64,000 nucleotides of DNA. Origin: Apostichopus japonicus (lineage: Eukaryota > Echinodermata > Holothuroidea > Aspidochirotida > Stichopodidae). This document shows, piece by piece, positions 24,013 through 36,700 of this stretch. The notes under the pieces were generated by a model that was not told where the DNA came from, did not search any database, and worked only from the letters and a program-made list of their open reading frames with translations. The stretch spans positions 22,237,984 to 22,301,983 of the forward strand of contig NC_092564.1 in the NCBI RefSeq assembly GCF_037975245.1, read 5' to 3'. Each line of letters opens with the position of its first letter. Within the stretch, counting starts at the first letter, position 1. The translations under genes and the position numbers were made by a program.

Positions 24013-25112
24013 CAGTGGCGGCGGAACCGGGGGGGGGGGGGGCTTGGGGGGGGGGGGGGGGGCTCAGCCCCCCAATGAAAAAGTTGAGGGGGCAAATGCA
24101 TGATAAGCCCCCCCAATATTTACCAAGGCTCCGAAACGTGCATCTGCCCATTTTTCAATGCATACTTGTCGATCTGTCCGATGCACACGTATACTATATA
24201 GGTGTAATAATTTTAGTAATTGCTGGGGGACCCTCGGCCCATCCCCTAGCTATAGACCACATTGTCACCCCAACCGCGTCTTCACGCCCCGTGAAAAGTG
24301 GAAGCAGTGAGTGTGAGTACCGGTAAGCGTAACACAACTTCGTCTTAGGCCAATGACTTGCCTCATTTCAGCCAGTTCTCCAACATCCCCTTACTTAATG
24401 GCGGAGCGTCCATATATACAGTCAGGGGGGCGGATGCCCCCCCCCCTTGACGGACTCAAATGGACTGCTGGCGCCCTTTTCAGCTTTTCACTACTTTTTA
24501 CTTATTCGCGATTATTGACTATTTTATTGCGCTCTCATATACCTATTGACATTTGTCATATTCTGTTGGTGTAATTTTCCGACAAAATGGCGACGATACC
24601 TATTTATTCTCCGTTTATCTGCAAATTAGCAAGGCCCGAAAAGGGTCATTTCCTGCAATCGAGGGAGTATCTTTACTCAAAAATTTTCTGTAAGCTCCGC
24701 GCCAACCTGTGGTGGCGCTCCGCTTAGATAGTGTCGAAAGCGCCCCTATAGACCATTCTTGCCCCCCCTGACCAATACCCCTAGCTCCGCCACTGCCCTT
24801 ACTACACTCAAAAACGCCTTTGCGAGTACACTACGAGTAATAGCAACTCTCTTAAAACACCATCGAATATACAAATTACAATGTTTTTACAGACTTTAAC
24901 GTGCAATCTGAGAAATTGCAGGCTTGAGACCCATATTTTAGGGCTAGGTATTCGCAGCATAAAACACTCGGGAAGTGCCGTTTCCGGCCATCTGGGGGTT
25001 TGAAAAAACCCAAAATTTTCTTGTACGCTCCGCGCCAACCGATTGTGGCGCTCCGCTTAGATAGTCTCCACACATTAGCCCCCCCAATAATTTTTCCGTT
25101 CCGCCGCGCCTG
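24013..25112. mobile_element. hAT-like non-autonomous element, family C, carrying a nested insertion
   Basis: Ends cagtggcggcggaa and ttccgccgcgcctg are inverted copies (12/14). agtgtaat at 24005-24012 is repeated exactly at 25113-25120. Long G and C runs lie just inside the ends. Without the nested element at 24396-24795 it is about 692 bp. The right part (about 24900-25066, including gctccgcgccaacc and ggcgctccgcttagatagt) recurs at 41800-41955 and 42940-43035, and partly at the left of this element's own interior (24690-24735), so this is a multicopy family. No transposase. Confidence 0.92.
24396..24795. mobile_element. Nested hAT-like element, family D (400 bp)
   Basis: Inserted in family C element 24013-25112. 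The exact 8-bp duplication cccttact is at 24388-24395 and 24796-24803. Ends taatggcggagc and gctccgccactg are inverted (10/12); a matching tcagggggg word follows inside both ends. It contains a copy of the tacgctccgcgcc-like motif (ctccgcgccaacc). Confidence 0.88.
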
Positions 25113-25120
25113 AGTGTAAT

Positions 25121-25467
25121 TAATGTTTACAAATTATAACACAACATTTTTAACTGATAAAGCCATGGGGATTGGGTGATGCTGAATGAAATTCCAGTCC
25201 AGGTAGTCAAATGCCATTTCAAAGTCTAAGAAAAGTAAAAACCAGATATGAATTTCTCTTCACAATACCAGATAAGATCCTGTATTAACCTTGTTTTCAC
25301 CTATAAATCTACCCTCATTCAAAACTGCTTTATGCGGGAAGCAATGCAGTTTGCAACAATTTTATAGTCTGCGTTATGGGGCGCCAATTCTTGACATATC
25401 TTAAAACCTTTCCAGGAGTAGGAATCAATTGAACCACTGCCCTGCCCTGTTCATTGGCCAAACGGCC
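25121..25467. other. Spacer
   Basis: No gene or repeat recognised. Confidence 0.5.
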
Positions 25468-26036
25468 CCTATCGAAGTGTCATGTGAACATGGTTTGGAC
25501 TAGTCCAGATGTTGGGGCTGGTAGCTAGGTAGAGCGTCCTATCGAAGTGTCATGTGAACATGGTTTGGACTAGTCCAGATGTTGGGGCTGGTAGCTAGGT
25601 AGAGCGTCTTATCGAAGTGTCATGTGAACATGGTTTGGACTAGTCCAGATGTTGGGGCTGGTAGCTAGGTAGAGCGTCCTATCGAAGTGTCATGTGAACA
25701 TGGTTTGGACTAATCCAGATGTTGGGGCTGGTAGCTAGGTAGAGCGTCTTATCGAAGTGTCATGTGAACATGGTTTGGACTAGTCCAGATGTTGGGGCTG
25801 GTAGCTAGGTAGAGCGTCCTATCGAAGTGTCATGTGAACATGGTTTGGACTAATCCAGATGTTGGGGCTGGTAGCTAGGTAGAGCGTCTTATCGAAGTGT
25901 CATGTGAACATGGTTTGGACTAGTCCAGATGTTGGGGCTGGTAGCTAGGTAGAGCGTCTTATCGAAGTGTCATGTGAACATGGTTTGGACTAGTCCAGAT
26001 GTTGGGGCTGGTAGCTAGGTAAAGCGTCTTATCGAG
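25468..26036. repeat. 70-bp minisatellite, 8 copies
   Basis: Units begin c[c/t]tatcgaagtgtcatgtg and end gctaggtagagcgt with exact 70-bp spacing. Two variant sites (cct/ctt; tagtcc/taatcc) alternate so that units 3-4 and 5-6 form 140-bp dimers, a sign of recent dimer-level amplification. Confidence 0.96.
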
Positions 26037-26366
26037 GAGTCAGTAACCTTCGTCTGCCCGGAATACAACGGTTACAACCTGAAATGTCGTTGAGCCAACG
26101 TTAGGTGATGAGACATACCCAAAGAAATACACGACATTGAAAGTTATAAGTTTGATTTGAAGATTTTTTGTTTATTGATTTCCACTCATGATTCCAATTA
26201 AAAAAAAGAATCATTTATAAATCAGTTTGCATTCATGCTATTACAAACAAGATAAAAGAAAAAAAAAGGCCTTCGCAATTAGCCCTCTGATCATTGGTAA
26301 GAGTGGAGAGTTGATAATTCGAAACATGACAAAATTTAAAGGGATACACAATGTTATCTTAAGTAT
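26037..26366. other. Spacer
   Basis: Nothing recognised. Confidence 0.5.
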
Positions 26367-26711
26367 CAGTGGCGTTGCCAGACATTTTAATTGTAGGCAT
26401 AAGGGGGGTGGGGTGGGGGCACAGCACTTAATTAGGAGGTACAATGTTTATTTGTGAATGCCGTCTTAGGGGAGGGAATTTTTTTAAATTAATTAAGGGT
26501 CCTTAGATGCAATCTGGTGCGATATTTTGCAACTTGAAGTAACTTTATGTTCCAGAATTTTCGGGCTTAGTCTGTCCGATATTTATGTTTCTTAATTGAG
26601 GCAGATAAATTTAGTGTTTGAGTATTTTTTTTAACACTTCAAATTGCAACTGGGGGCACGACTTTTTTGGGAGGGCACATGCCCTCTCCCCCCCCCCAGG
26701 CGACGCCACTG
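26367..26711. mobile_element. hAT-like non-autonomous element, family E (345 bp)
   Basis: Ends cagtggcgttgcc and ggcgacgccactg are inverted copies (12/13). Flanks ttaagtat and tctagtat match at 6 of 8 positions, consistent with an older, decayed duplication. G-rich and C-rich tracts sit inside the ends as in the other families. Confidence 0.75.
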
Positions 26712-26746
26712 TCTAGTATAGAGATTGGAATTGAAGTTTTCTGCCT

Positions 26747-27236
26747 CTAGTAAAATATCATGGAAGTTTTCAAAATATGACTTTCCTCAGTACTTAGTTC
26801 ATTAACAGTATTAGAAATTTTTGCATCAACAGTATTAGAAATTTTGTCACGTTTTTCTAGACTTGAAAAAAAGATTTTCTTCCCCCCATTCTCTACCCAT
26901 CGAGCTCTTGAATAAACAATGATACCATTTAATTTAAAGTCATAGAAGGCAGTGTGCTCTAGCATTACATAGTAAACTTTTAGTCTCATTGGTTGGATTA
27001 GAAGGAAACATTTGTCATATAAAGCGATTTTTATTCGAGACTTGTTTTTCGTCAGCTTTGCTAATCTTGTCCTGTACTTTAGAGAACATAATAGAAACAG
27101 TTCTTTTACTGATACTGCAACTTTCCCACAAAAGATTAGGATTAGCATCAGAGTAAGTTAAAGTTGTGTCAGTAACTGTAGCCCTGATCAGCTCCTGATA
27201 ACCCTCCTCATTACCAACAAGAATTTGAGTTTCCAT
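26747..27236 (-). pseudogene. Decayed LINE ORF2 fragment (endonuclease-RT linker, L1/Tx1-like)
   Basis: Two overlapping minus frames (27236-27015 and 27148-26747). The upstream one has NPNLLWESC, the downstream one SRARWVENGGKK followed by FFSSLEKRDKISNTV. In L1/Tx1-type LINEs the linker between endonuclease and RT typically has a 'NPxLLWE' motif and a 'RxRARWxExGEKxTKYFxxLEKR' motif in this order. The frame break between them marks a pseudogene. RT motifs are missing downstream, so only the linker survives. It lies just beyond the reductase stop codon. Confidence 0.65.
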
Positions 27237-27672
27237 TTAGAATGGTTGAAGAGAAAACAACCTTGATGAATCCACTGTGGCAATTATTAACCCTTGGTAA
27301 ACAATTTTAATGTCTTCCATGTGTTAGAAGTGACATGTCAAATACTGTCAAATACATTTTGATTTTCACGGTTATTAGAGCAAAAGGAAAATAAAAAGAA
27401 AAGAATATGATAACAAATTAAAACTTGCTGTAAAGCACATATTCCTCCTATTTTTAAATTCTTACAAATTAAGCAAGATGTCAACAATTAAAAGAGAAAA
27501 TTAAGTGGGAATGCGGTAATACTGATCTGGCTTTAGGTTCTTTCCCTTGGAATTTTGAAGACGTCGTGATTTTCATAAATCATACTGAATATAATATTTC
27601 AGATTCTTGGGAGAGTTTTAGGAATGCAGGATGATAGATATGAATGGCTATCAGGTTCATTTCGCAGTCAGC

Positions 27673-27703
27673 TTAGAATGGATAATCAGGATGAGACTTC
27701 AAC
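27673..27703 (-). CDS. Aldo-keto reductase exon 9 (C-terminus)
   Basis: 31 nt: acceptor tttgttttctag, one base completing a Pro codon, then LKSHPDYPF and TAA. The H-P-x-Y-P-F ending is the common C-terminus of this family. Its phase matches exon 8 after a 6.8-kb intron, so a chance match is unlikely. Confidence 0.9.
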
Positions 27704-30700
27704 CTAGAAAACAAAGCAAACCAACAAAATAGACATTATTACCATGGCAATAGAGGATTAACTGTTACATCTGTTACATGATTAATCAGGGTTTAACAGG
27801 AAGTCTGAAAGTCTTATAGATTTTTGAATGTAATTTTTTTCATACTTTCTCTAGTTATTGCAATTTAGACTTAAGAAAAACAGGAAAGACACTTTTAACA
27901 GTGAAAAATATTTTGGCCTTAAGAACAGCTGTTAAGCATTTTAAACAACTAAAAGAATACAGGCAATATCAAATTTCAAAATGGTGGAGTAACTATTAGT
28001 GCATGGATGATATCCTTAAGAAACAAAACTTGTCTAATACAGTCTCCAAATAGGCAAATACCCCTTTTGATGCTCTCTTAATTCATGTTAATTGTTCCTC
28101 TTGTCTGTTCCCCTTGACAACATCCTCAGGATAACTCCTTTGATACCTTAATGCCTCTTCTTGATGCCCTTTTGATACTCATTTGATACCCATTGAGATG
28201 TTCCCTAGGTTCCATAGCACTTCATATGTGCCTAATTGATACCTGAACATTCCCTAATGGTATCTTCTTCATAACTTAGTTACCTATCTTGCTATCCACT
28301 GATAACTTGAGACCATTCCATCCTATCCTTTAGATATATTTTTACCACTCCCTATTCCCCTTGATACCCTTTACTACCTATTAAGACCAGATATAATGCT
28401 AGAGAGAACCATTGCAGTTGCAAACGGCAAAAATGTTAAAGAAACAGTTTTTTCACATGCATATGTAACAAACATGTGTATTACATGTGAAATAGCATTG
28501 TGATATCCTATAACATTTATGAAAATATCTGAAAAAATTGAGAAGAAGACTGTACACAAGATTGTCAAAGTAAATGACTATTGTTATCAGTAAGATACCT
28601 ATATATTATGTATAAAGTTCACCTTTGTAAATGACTAAATTGTTATCAGTAAGATACCTATATATTATGTATGAAGTTCACCTTTGTAAATGACTATTGT
28701 TATCAATAAGATACCTATATATCAAGTATGAAGTTCGCCTTTGTAAATGACTATTGTTATCAGTAAGATACCTATGTATCGAGTATGAAGTTCGCCTTTG
28801 TAAATGACTATTGTTATCAGTAAGATACCTATGTATCGAGTATGAAGTTACCTTTGTAAATGACTATTGTTATCAGTAAGATACCTATATATCGAGTATG
28901 AAGTTCACCTTTGAAAATGACTATTGTTATCAGTAAGATACCTATGTATCGAGTATGAAGTTCACCTTTGTAAATGACTATTGTTATCAGTAAGATACCT
29001 ATATATCGAGTATGAAGTTCACCTTTGAAAGTGACTATTGTTATCAATAAGATACCTATGTATCGAGTATGAAGTTCACCTTTGTAAATGACTATTGTTA
29101 TCAGTAAGATACCTATGTATCGAGTATGAAGTTACCTTTGAAAATTACTATTGTTATCAGTAAGATACCTATATATCGAGTATGAAGTTCGCCTTTGAAA
29201 ATGACTATTGTTATCAGTAAGATACCTATGTATCGAGTATGAAGTTCACCTTTGTAAATGACTATTGTTATCAGTAAGATACCTATATATCCAGTATGAA
29301 GTTCACCTTTGAAAATGACTATTGTTATCAGTAGGATACCTATGTATCGAGTATGAAGTTCACCTTTGTAAATGACTTGTTATAAGTAAGATACCTATAT
29401 ATCGAGTATGAAGTTCACCTTTGTAAATGACTGCTGTTATGTGTAAGATACCTATGTATCGAGTATGAAGTTAACCTTTGTAAATGACTGTTGTTATCAG
29501 TAAGATACCTATGTATCGAGTATGAAGTTCACCTTTGTAAATGACTATTGTTATCAGTAAGATACCTATATATCAAGCATGAAGTTCACCTTTGTAAATG
29601 ACTATTGTTATTACTAAGATACCTATATCAAGTATGAAGTTCACCTTTGTAAATGACTATTGTTATCAGTTAGATACCTATATATCAAGTATGAAGTTCA
29701 CCTTTGGACACAAGTTTGTCAAGGAAATGACTATTGTTATCATTAGGATACCTATATATCAATTATGAAGTTCATGTTGGATATGACTTTTGTTATCAGT
29801 AAGATACCTATGTAGCAAGTATGAAGTTCACCTTTGCACACAAGTTTGTCAAAGACAAATGATTATTGTTATCAGTAGGATACCTATATATCAAGTATGA
29901 AGTCCACCTTTGTAAATGACTATTGTATCAGTAAGATACCTATATATCAAGTATGAAGTTCACCTTTGCATTTTTTTATTACAAGGCTTTCAAATTTGAC
30001 TTTTGTTGACTCCAATGACCTTTCACTTCCCCCAAGGAATAAAGGATTCTTGTATGCACTAACGTGGATCTACAACTAGTATCAAGTTCATTAAATCTTT
30101 ACGTTTGCAATTACCATGTTACAAATTGGTCAGGCTTTGGCCTATGCTGACCTCAAATGACCTTTCACCTCCACTACTTTCAAAAGGGTTCTCAACAAGG
30201 GGGATGTACATATGAAGTATGAAGTTCAATCATGATATTCTTGGCATCATCACACACAAACACATGACAGAATGACTGCAAAAATTTCCTTTTGCTTTTG
30301 GAAAGGATTCAATGACCAAAATGTAAACCAGAATTCCAAAAAGCATTGTGGTTTCAATGATGTAACAGTAGCAGTTTTCTTCATGAATCTGATTTAATGT
30401 ATAGTGAGACTGTACAATGTACTTGATCTTAGTTATACAGTGAAAACCAGTGTGATGTGACAAACAATAAATTCACAATGACACAGGCTGTCCTGAAATG
30501 ACCATTGACCTCAACAACAACAGGCTTCTTGTACTAAATGTGTTACATCAACATACTAAAGATGACATCTGTCCTTCAGTCCTTGTTGAAATATTGTGTA
30601 AAACATGGTTTTCACAATAAGACGCCTATACTCAATGTGGTACAATTACATACCTAAAATACTATCCGTCCAAGCTTCCCTTGGGACATTATGTTTAGGG

Positions 30701-33700
30701 AAGGTGCGTAAGAGAGACATGTGAGAGGGGAGTGAAGTAAATGTTTGGCGTTTGTCGACTTCAAATGACCTTTGACCTCCACCAAAATCAATAGGCTTCT
30801 TTTACTTTATATTATACACCTTCATAACTAGTATGAGAGCTGCCCAAGTTTCCAATATTGAGATATCATGTTTACAAGGTATTCACAATTTGACCTCTGA
30901 TGACCCTAAATGACCTTTAACCTCTACCAAAAAAATAGGCTTCTTGTACTCAATGTGAAGCTTCTACTGACCAAATATGAGGTCTGCCCAAGCTTCTCTT
31001 CTTTATATATCGTGTTTACAAGGTTTTTCACAATGTGACCCCTGGTTACCAAAATGACCTCCACCAAAAACTATAGGCTTCTTTTACCTAATGTGGTTCA
31101 AATACATATAAAATATGAGATCTGCCCAAGGTTACCTTCTTGAGATATCGTGTTAACAAGGTTTCACAATTTGACCCGTGGTGACCCCAAATTACCTTTA
31201 ACATCTACAAAAACAATAGGCATCTTGTAATTAATGTCATACATCTTCATATTAAGAATGAGATCTGCCCAAGCTTCCAATAGTGAGATATCATGTTTAC
31301 AAGGTTTTCACAATTTGACCTCTGATGACCTCAAATGACCTTTGGCCTCACAAAAACAATAGACTTCTTGTACTTAATGTGGTACTTCTACACATCAAAT
31401 ATGAAAGTAGTGCAACCTTCCCTTCTTCAGATATCATGTTAACAAGCTGGGCATCACAGATGCACACACACACATATACACCATCATGAATGCAAAGGTT
31501 AAGATCATCATCAAAACCAAAAATGTTTAGTCTAAAAATATACATAGTGTGGTAAGCCATACATGTTAATATTAATGAACTTGTGCACACCACAATAAAG
31601 AGGGATAATGTATTGACTGTATATTATGTTGACAAAGTCTATTTAGAGACATCATTTAAAAACAGATACATGCATGAATATTAATGTGGTCAAATTTCAT
31701 GATGTCATAAGTATATACTGTAACTATATACTGTACTTACATTTTACTATCCAAGTAGGCCTACATATGTATAAAGCTAATCAGATGTACTAGACATCTG
31801 ATAAAACACAATGTTTTTTTCACTGATCAATATTCATGAATGCACAAGAAAAAAAAATGGTTGATTGTTTGAATGTAGTGTGACAAAACTAATATGCGAA
31901 GGATGAAAACCACAAAGCTTTTGGTTCTTGTCATGTGTTTTAAAGCCTTTTCTTGCACTTTGATGAATATTAATGACAAAGTGTAATGAAACTGTTTTTA
32001 TTTTGTACCAACATCACAATACCAGCATGCACCAAATTGTAGGAAAGCCCTGCCCATTCATTAATATTCAGGAGGGACCCTAACTCAATCTACTCATCAA
32101 AGGGCATCTACCTACTGAGTATGACATTGATCATGTTTACAAGCTGATTTTCCCATAAAGTCATAAATACAAATGACTTCAAACTTGTTGTTAAGAACAT
32201 GCACACCATTACCAATATAACCTAAATCAGACATGCAGTTGCAGTGATACTGACATTTTTAACATTTTATGGTAAGTCCTTGATACTCATTAACATTCAT
32301 TGATGGAAACCAAAAACAATAGGGCACATATACTCATTGGAGGTCATCTTCCTACCAAGTATGACATTGATTGAACTTGTGTTTATGGGATATTGTGTAT
32401 CTTACAAGCTGTTTTTGAAGATTTCCCATCAAGCCCAACCCACTCATGAATATTCATGAGGTAAAATGAAGATTTCCCATTAATGAGGTAATGAGGTAAA
32501 AGTGTTGTTGCATACGGTTGAAGAGATATGACCATTATCAGAATTTTATGTTAAGCCCCGCCCACTTATTAATATGCAACGTTCCATAGGCCTACCTTAA
32601 ACTAGAGCACCAATGGTGCAGAAGCTCATACCTTTTCGAGCTAAAAAATGTAGGGCCCACAAAACCAATTTTGGGCCCATGAGGGATACCCCCCCCCCCC
32701 TCTGTTAGCAGAATCCTGGCCACACCACTGGCTATAATTCCTATTTTCCCCTTTAAATCCTATTTTACCCACTCTCTCAAACAATACCACTGACCTACCC
32801 TATTAAACTTTCTCCCATCTACCTTAGCAGACATAACTTCACAAGCACTCCCTACAAGACATAACTTCACAAGCTGCCTACATACCTCAGGCTCAAAGAC
32901 TTCTAAGAATCGGCAAGTGCTGATTGGCTATAGGGCTCTCATGCTTACAGTTCAACAGTTAATAACAACTCCCAGTCCTGCTTTAATTCCACTAACAGCC
33001 TCTGCAGAGCTTAACCACAAATGTAAACAAACACTGCAGAGACTGGGAGACAAATTAAAGGAGCTTTGGCAAAAAGTGAAGGCTAAGATTTTTTAAACAA
33101 TGGGGATTAATTGTAATTAATTAACTTTTGACCAAAAATTTTTAGGCATCACCTTATTCATACACAATCCAACAATCATTAGTTCAACTTTGAATATCAT
33201 CCATCAAAATCTTGAGGAGATTGAGATATTTGAAAATATTACAAAGAATGACCCCCGATGACCCGCTAAATGACATTTGACCTCAATTTTCCAAACACCC
33301 CTCGTAACTCTCATCCTGAGGAACATTGTGACCAAGTTTCATTATAATTGGCCATACACTGTACGAACAGGAGCAATTTGAAAATATAGGGCCGCAGCCC
33401 GGGTCACAAAAGACCCCTAGTTGATCTTTGATCTCAAATTCATGAACATCCTGAAGGTAAAACTACCATAGTACTATCGTGACAAACCCTCAACATTGTA
33501 CCATGGAATCTGTAGGAGAAGAAGCATTTTGCGTATTTCCACAAAATGGCCCATTACGGCCCACAGGTGACCTTTGACCCCAAATTTTGGACCATCTCTG
33601 ATGGCCCTATACCCAATGGTCCTTGTGTCCAAGTTTCATGAAATTCCATCAAACACTGTGCGAGTGGGAGCGGTTTTACCAATTGTTGACGGATAGAGTG

Positions 33701-36700
33701 ATAGAGTGATAGACGCCGCACTGTAACAATTTAGCTCACACCAGCATGCTGGTATGAGCTAAAAATGGAGATCATCTACTGACCATTACCAACATATATC
33801 CCAAGTATATGTGACATCAAGCACATCAAGCTTAGGGCGTGACATACACACACAAACGCACTCACATGCCAACTTGACTGCAAAGGTTCTGATGGATGCC
33901 AAAGTATTGGAACCAACACAGAAGCAAAACTACAGTATGAAATGTAACAGTAATGGTAATATGGCTAGCAGTAAAGAACTTAGCATGCATGGACTCTGGA
34001 AGTTTGACCTGATTAATGTCATACTTGGGATATATGTTGGTAATGGTCAGTAGATGATCCCTATTTTTCTATATAGGGCTATGTTGCATATTAATAAGTG
34101 GGCGGGGCTTAACATAAATTCTGATAATGGTCATATCTCTTCAACCGTATGCAACAACACTTTTACCTCATTAATAATGGCATCAGCATGATTACAACAA
34201 TTCTACATGCTGCCGTGTTGGAGGAAACTAACCATAATAGCAGCTATCAACTTTGCGATCCAGACAGTAGTCATTGCTGACTTTGCAATACTGTACGTGG
34301 ACCCCCTCTAGTGGTGCAATAGGTTGACCCCCTCCAGTTTTGCAATACGTGGACCCCCTTCAATATTGCAATACGTGGACCCCCTCTAATATTGCAAGAT
34401 ATGTAAGAGTGACTCCATCGTCATCCCTTTCAGGAAACCAAACTTGCATACTATCCAAATCTTATTCCTTGAAATGATCATATATATATCCAATGGTGCA
34501 CTCACGGTGGGAACGTAATGTATCGAAAATCTCTACTGGCAAGTGCCGACAATTCCTGCATTTCCTCTGAGGATAACTTGATATCCAGAGCCTGCGAAAT
34601 GACACATCAAAAATCATTGTATCAAATTTAACATTTTAATAAGGAAAAGAAAGAAAGAAACCATATTTAACGTCAGACAGATTTCACGATTACAAACCTA
34701 CAAAAGTAGACGGCACACATGAAAAAGCTGTTCTGGCAATACATACTCAATCTATAACTGAAATCCTTGCCCTGTCACTACTGTGAAGTACCTAATGCAA
34801 CTATAGGAGAGCAGTAATAATGGTACTATGTCACACTACAACCTACTCTACACGGTAGGAAAAATCTTGGCCTAAACTAACACTGTATGTTCATGTACCT
34901 ATACCTAGACAAAGTTAAATGTAACACATCATGCCAAATAGACCCATATTATCAACATGATTTAGCTATTGATCAGTGGAATGCACCATTTTAGAGGAGA
35001 AGAAATGCTTCCCATTATACTAGCAGATATGATGTACTTCCATTGAAAACCAGTAAAAACAACTGGTAAGTAGTTAAAAAGATTTCAGTATAGCTTTCAG
35101 AAATGCTACAAATTCAAAGAAATGGTCACATAAAAGACTAGTGCAGTGGATTTTCATATTCATAGCAAATAATCCAAAAAATGCAACAAAGTATATATAC
35201 TGTGTGTAAAAGTAAGTATATACTGATTTGAATTACAGGTAAATAGCAATGAAGCTTGAAATAACCTCAATCCACAACATTGTAAGCAGTCCAAACATGG
35301 TTGTGAGCTCATTCTGCATCAATATACTATCACTCTCTAGATAGACCACATATCCCATAGGGATAGACCACATATCCCAAAGGGATAGACCACATATCCC
35401 ATAGGGATAGACCACATGTCCCATAGGGATAGACCACATATACCACAGAAATGTTCAGATACCTATCTGCAAGACTTGTAGAGATGGAGATTTCAAAACA
35501 TTCTTAGAAGTTTTTACCATTCCACTTTCCTTACAATGACAAAAACTTGTATTGTTTTCCAGCACTCTTGACTAAATGCATAAAACTGACTTTTTGAAAC
35601 TTTGTGGCAAGTTTCAAATTCTGTCATTTTCTCTCAATCTGCATATCACATAAATATATGCTTTGCTGAAGTGTGGTATATTATTTTAAGTGTTTTCAAT
35701 GATTAATCAAGAAACCTATGAACTATTCTTCAAATCTATTTGAAAGTCAACATAATGGTACCTCACACTTCAGCTTTAATGATCAGTTAATTATGAACAT
35801 CTAACACTATCCTCAAAGCACTTCTCTTTACTTTGTTTAGTTTGAAATTCCAAAATGGCTAAAAATAAATTGAAGTGTTCAAACCTCCAGCACAAGTATC
35901 TGTAGAACCTTTAAATAATTGTAAACATGTTAAACTTACATTATGCAGATCAGCCCTAAGGTCATACAAATGACATTGATGAGTCAACCTAAAGATTCTT
36001 TTCAAACCAAGACCCTATAAAATATTTCAACATTACCTTAAAGTTTTCTTGAATCCTACTGATGGTTACACTCTTTGGGATGACGATGATGCCCCTCTCT
36101 ATCTGATAACGGATGCAGATCACCGCAGGGCTGACTTTGTGCTTTGCTGCAAGCTTCAAGATCACAGGATCCTGCAAGAGCTTGGGCTCCTTAGGATCCG
36201 CACTAACACAAAGTAGGTCAGAAAAATAAACAAAATTAATGCAACAGATATCATACAGTTGATTCCAGAATGTGGTAATAATAATAACATTGAGCTGGTT
36301 AGTAGCACAAAAGATGGCCCTTTCTTTACAAAGATGACAAAAACATTTCACACTTCTCCATGAAACATTCATCCAAATATCACACACCTAAACTAAAGCA
36401 GCTTTGAAAGTTAATACAAACCTCCTCCAACCCCACTCACCCTCACCCCAAACCCTCTCGACCTCCAACAACTAGAGTTTATTTATAGTAAAACTAATCA
36501 AATAATTTACTTTACCAAAACAAACAATGTCTTTCACCCACTGATGCAGAACAATTGTAGCTCCTTTCCATCATCACACAATCTTTATGAACATTTCATT
36601 ATTTCAGTGATGTATCCATGGTGATTTCTTACACAGGTATGTCATCATGAATGCAAAGGTTACGATTATCATCGAAACCACAAAATTAAAAACTTTTACG

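Noticed and set aside
28829-29047. 72-codon minus frame with a repeated [19 protein letters not shown] motif
   Set aside because: It is a translation of the 57-bp minisatellite.
35989-36387. The 132-codon minus frame starting [10 protein letters not shown] as a separate gene
   Set aside because: Only its middle part (exon 7 of the reductase, 36037-36202) is coding; the ends are intron read-through.
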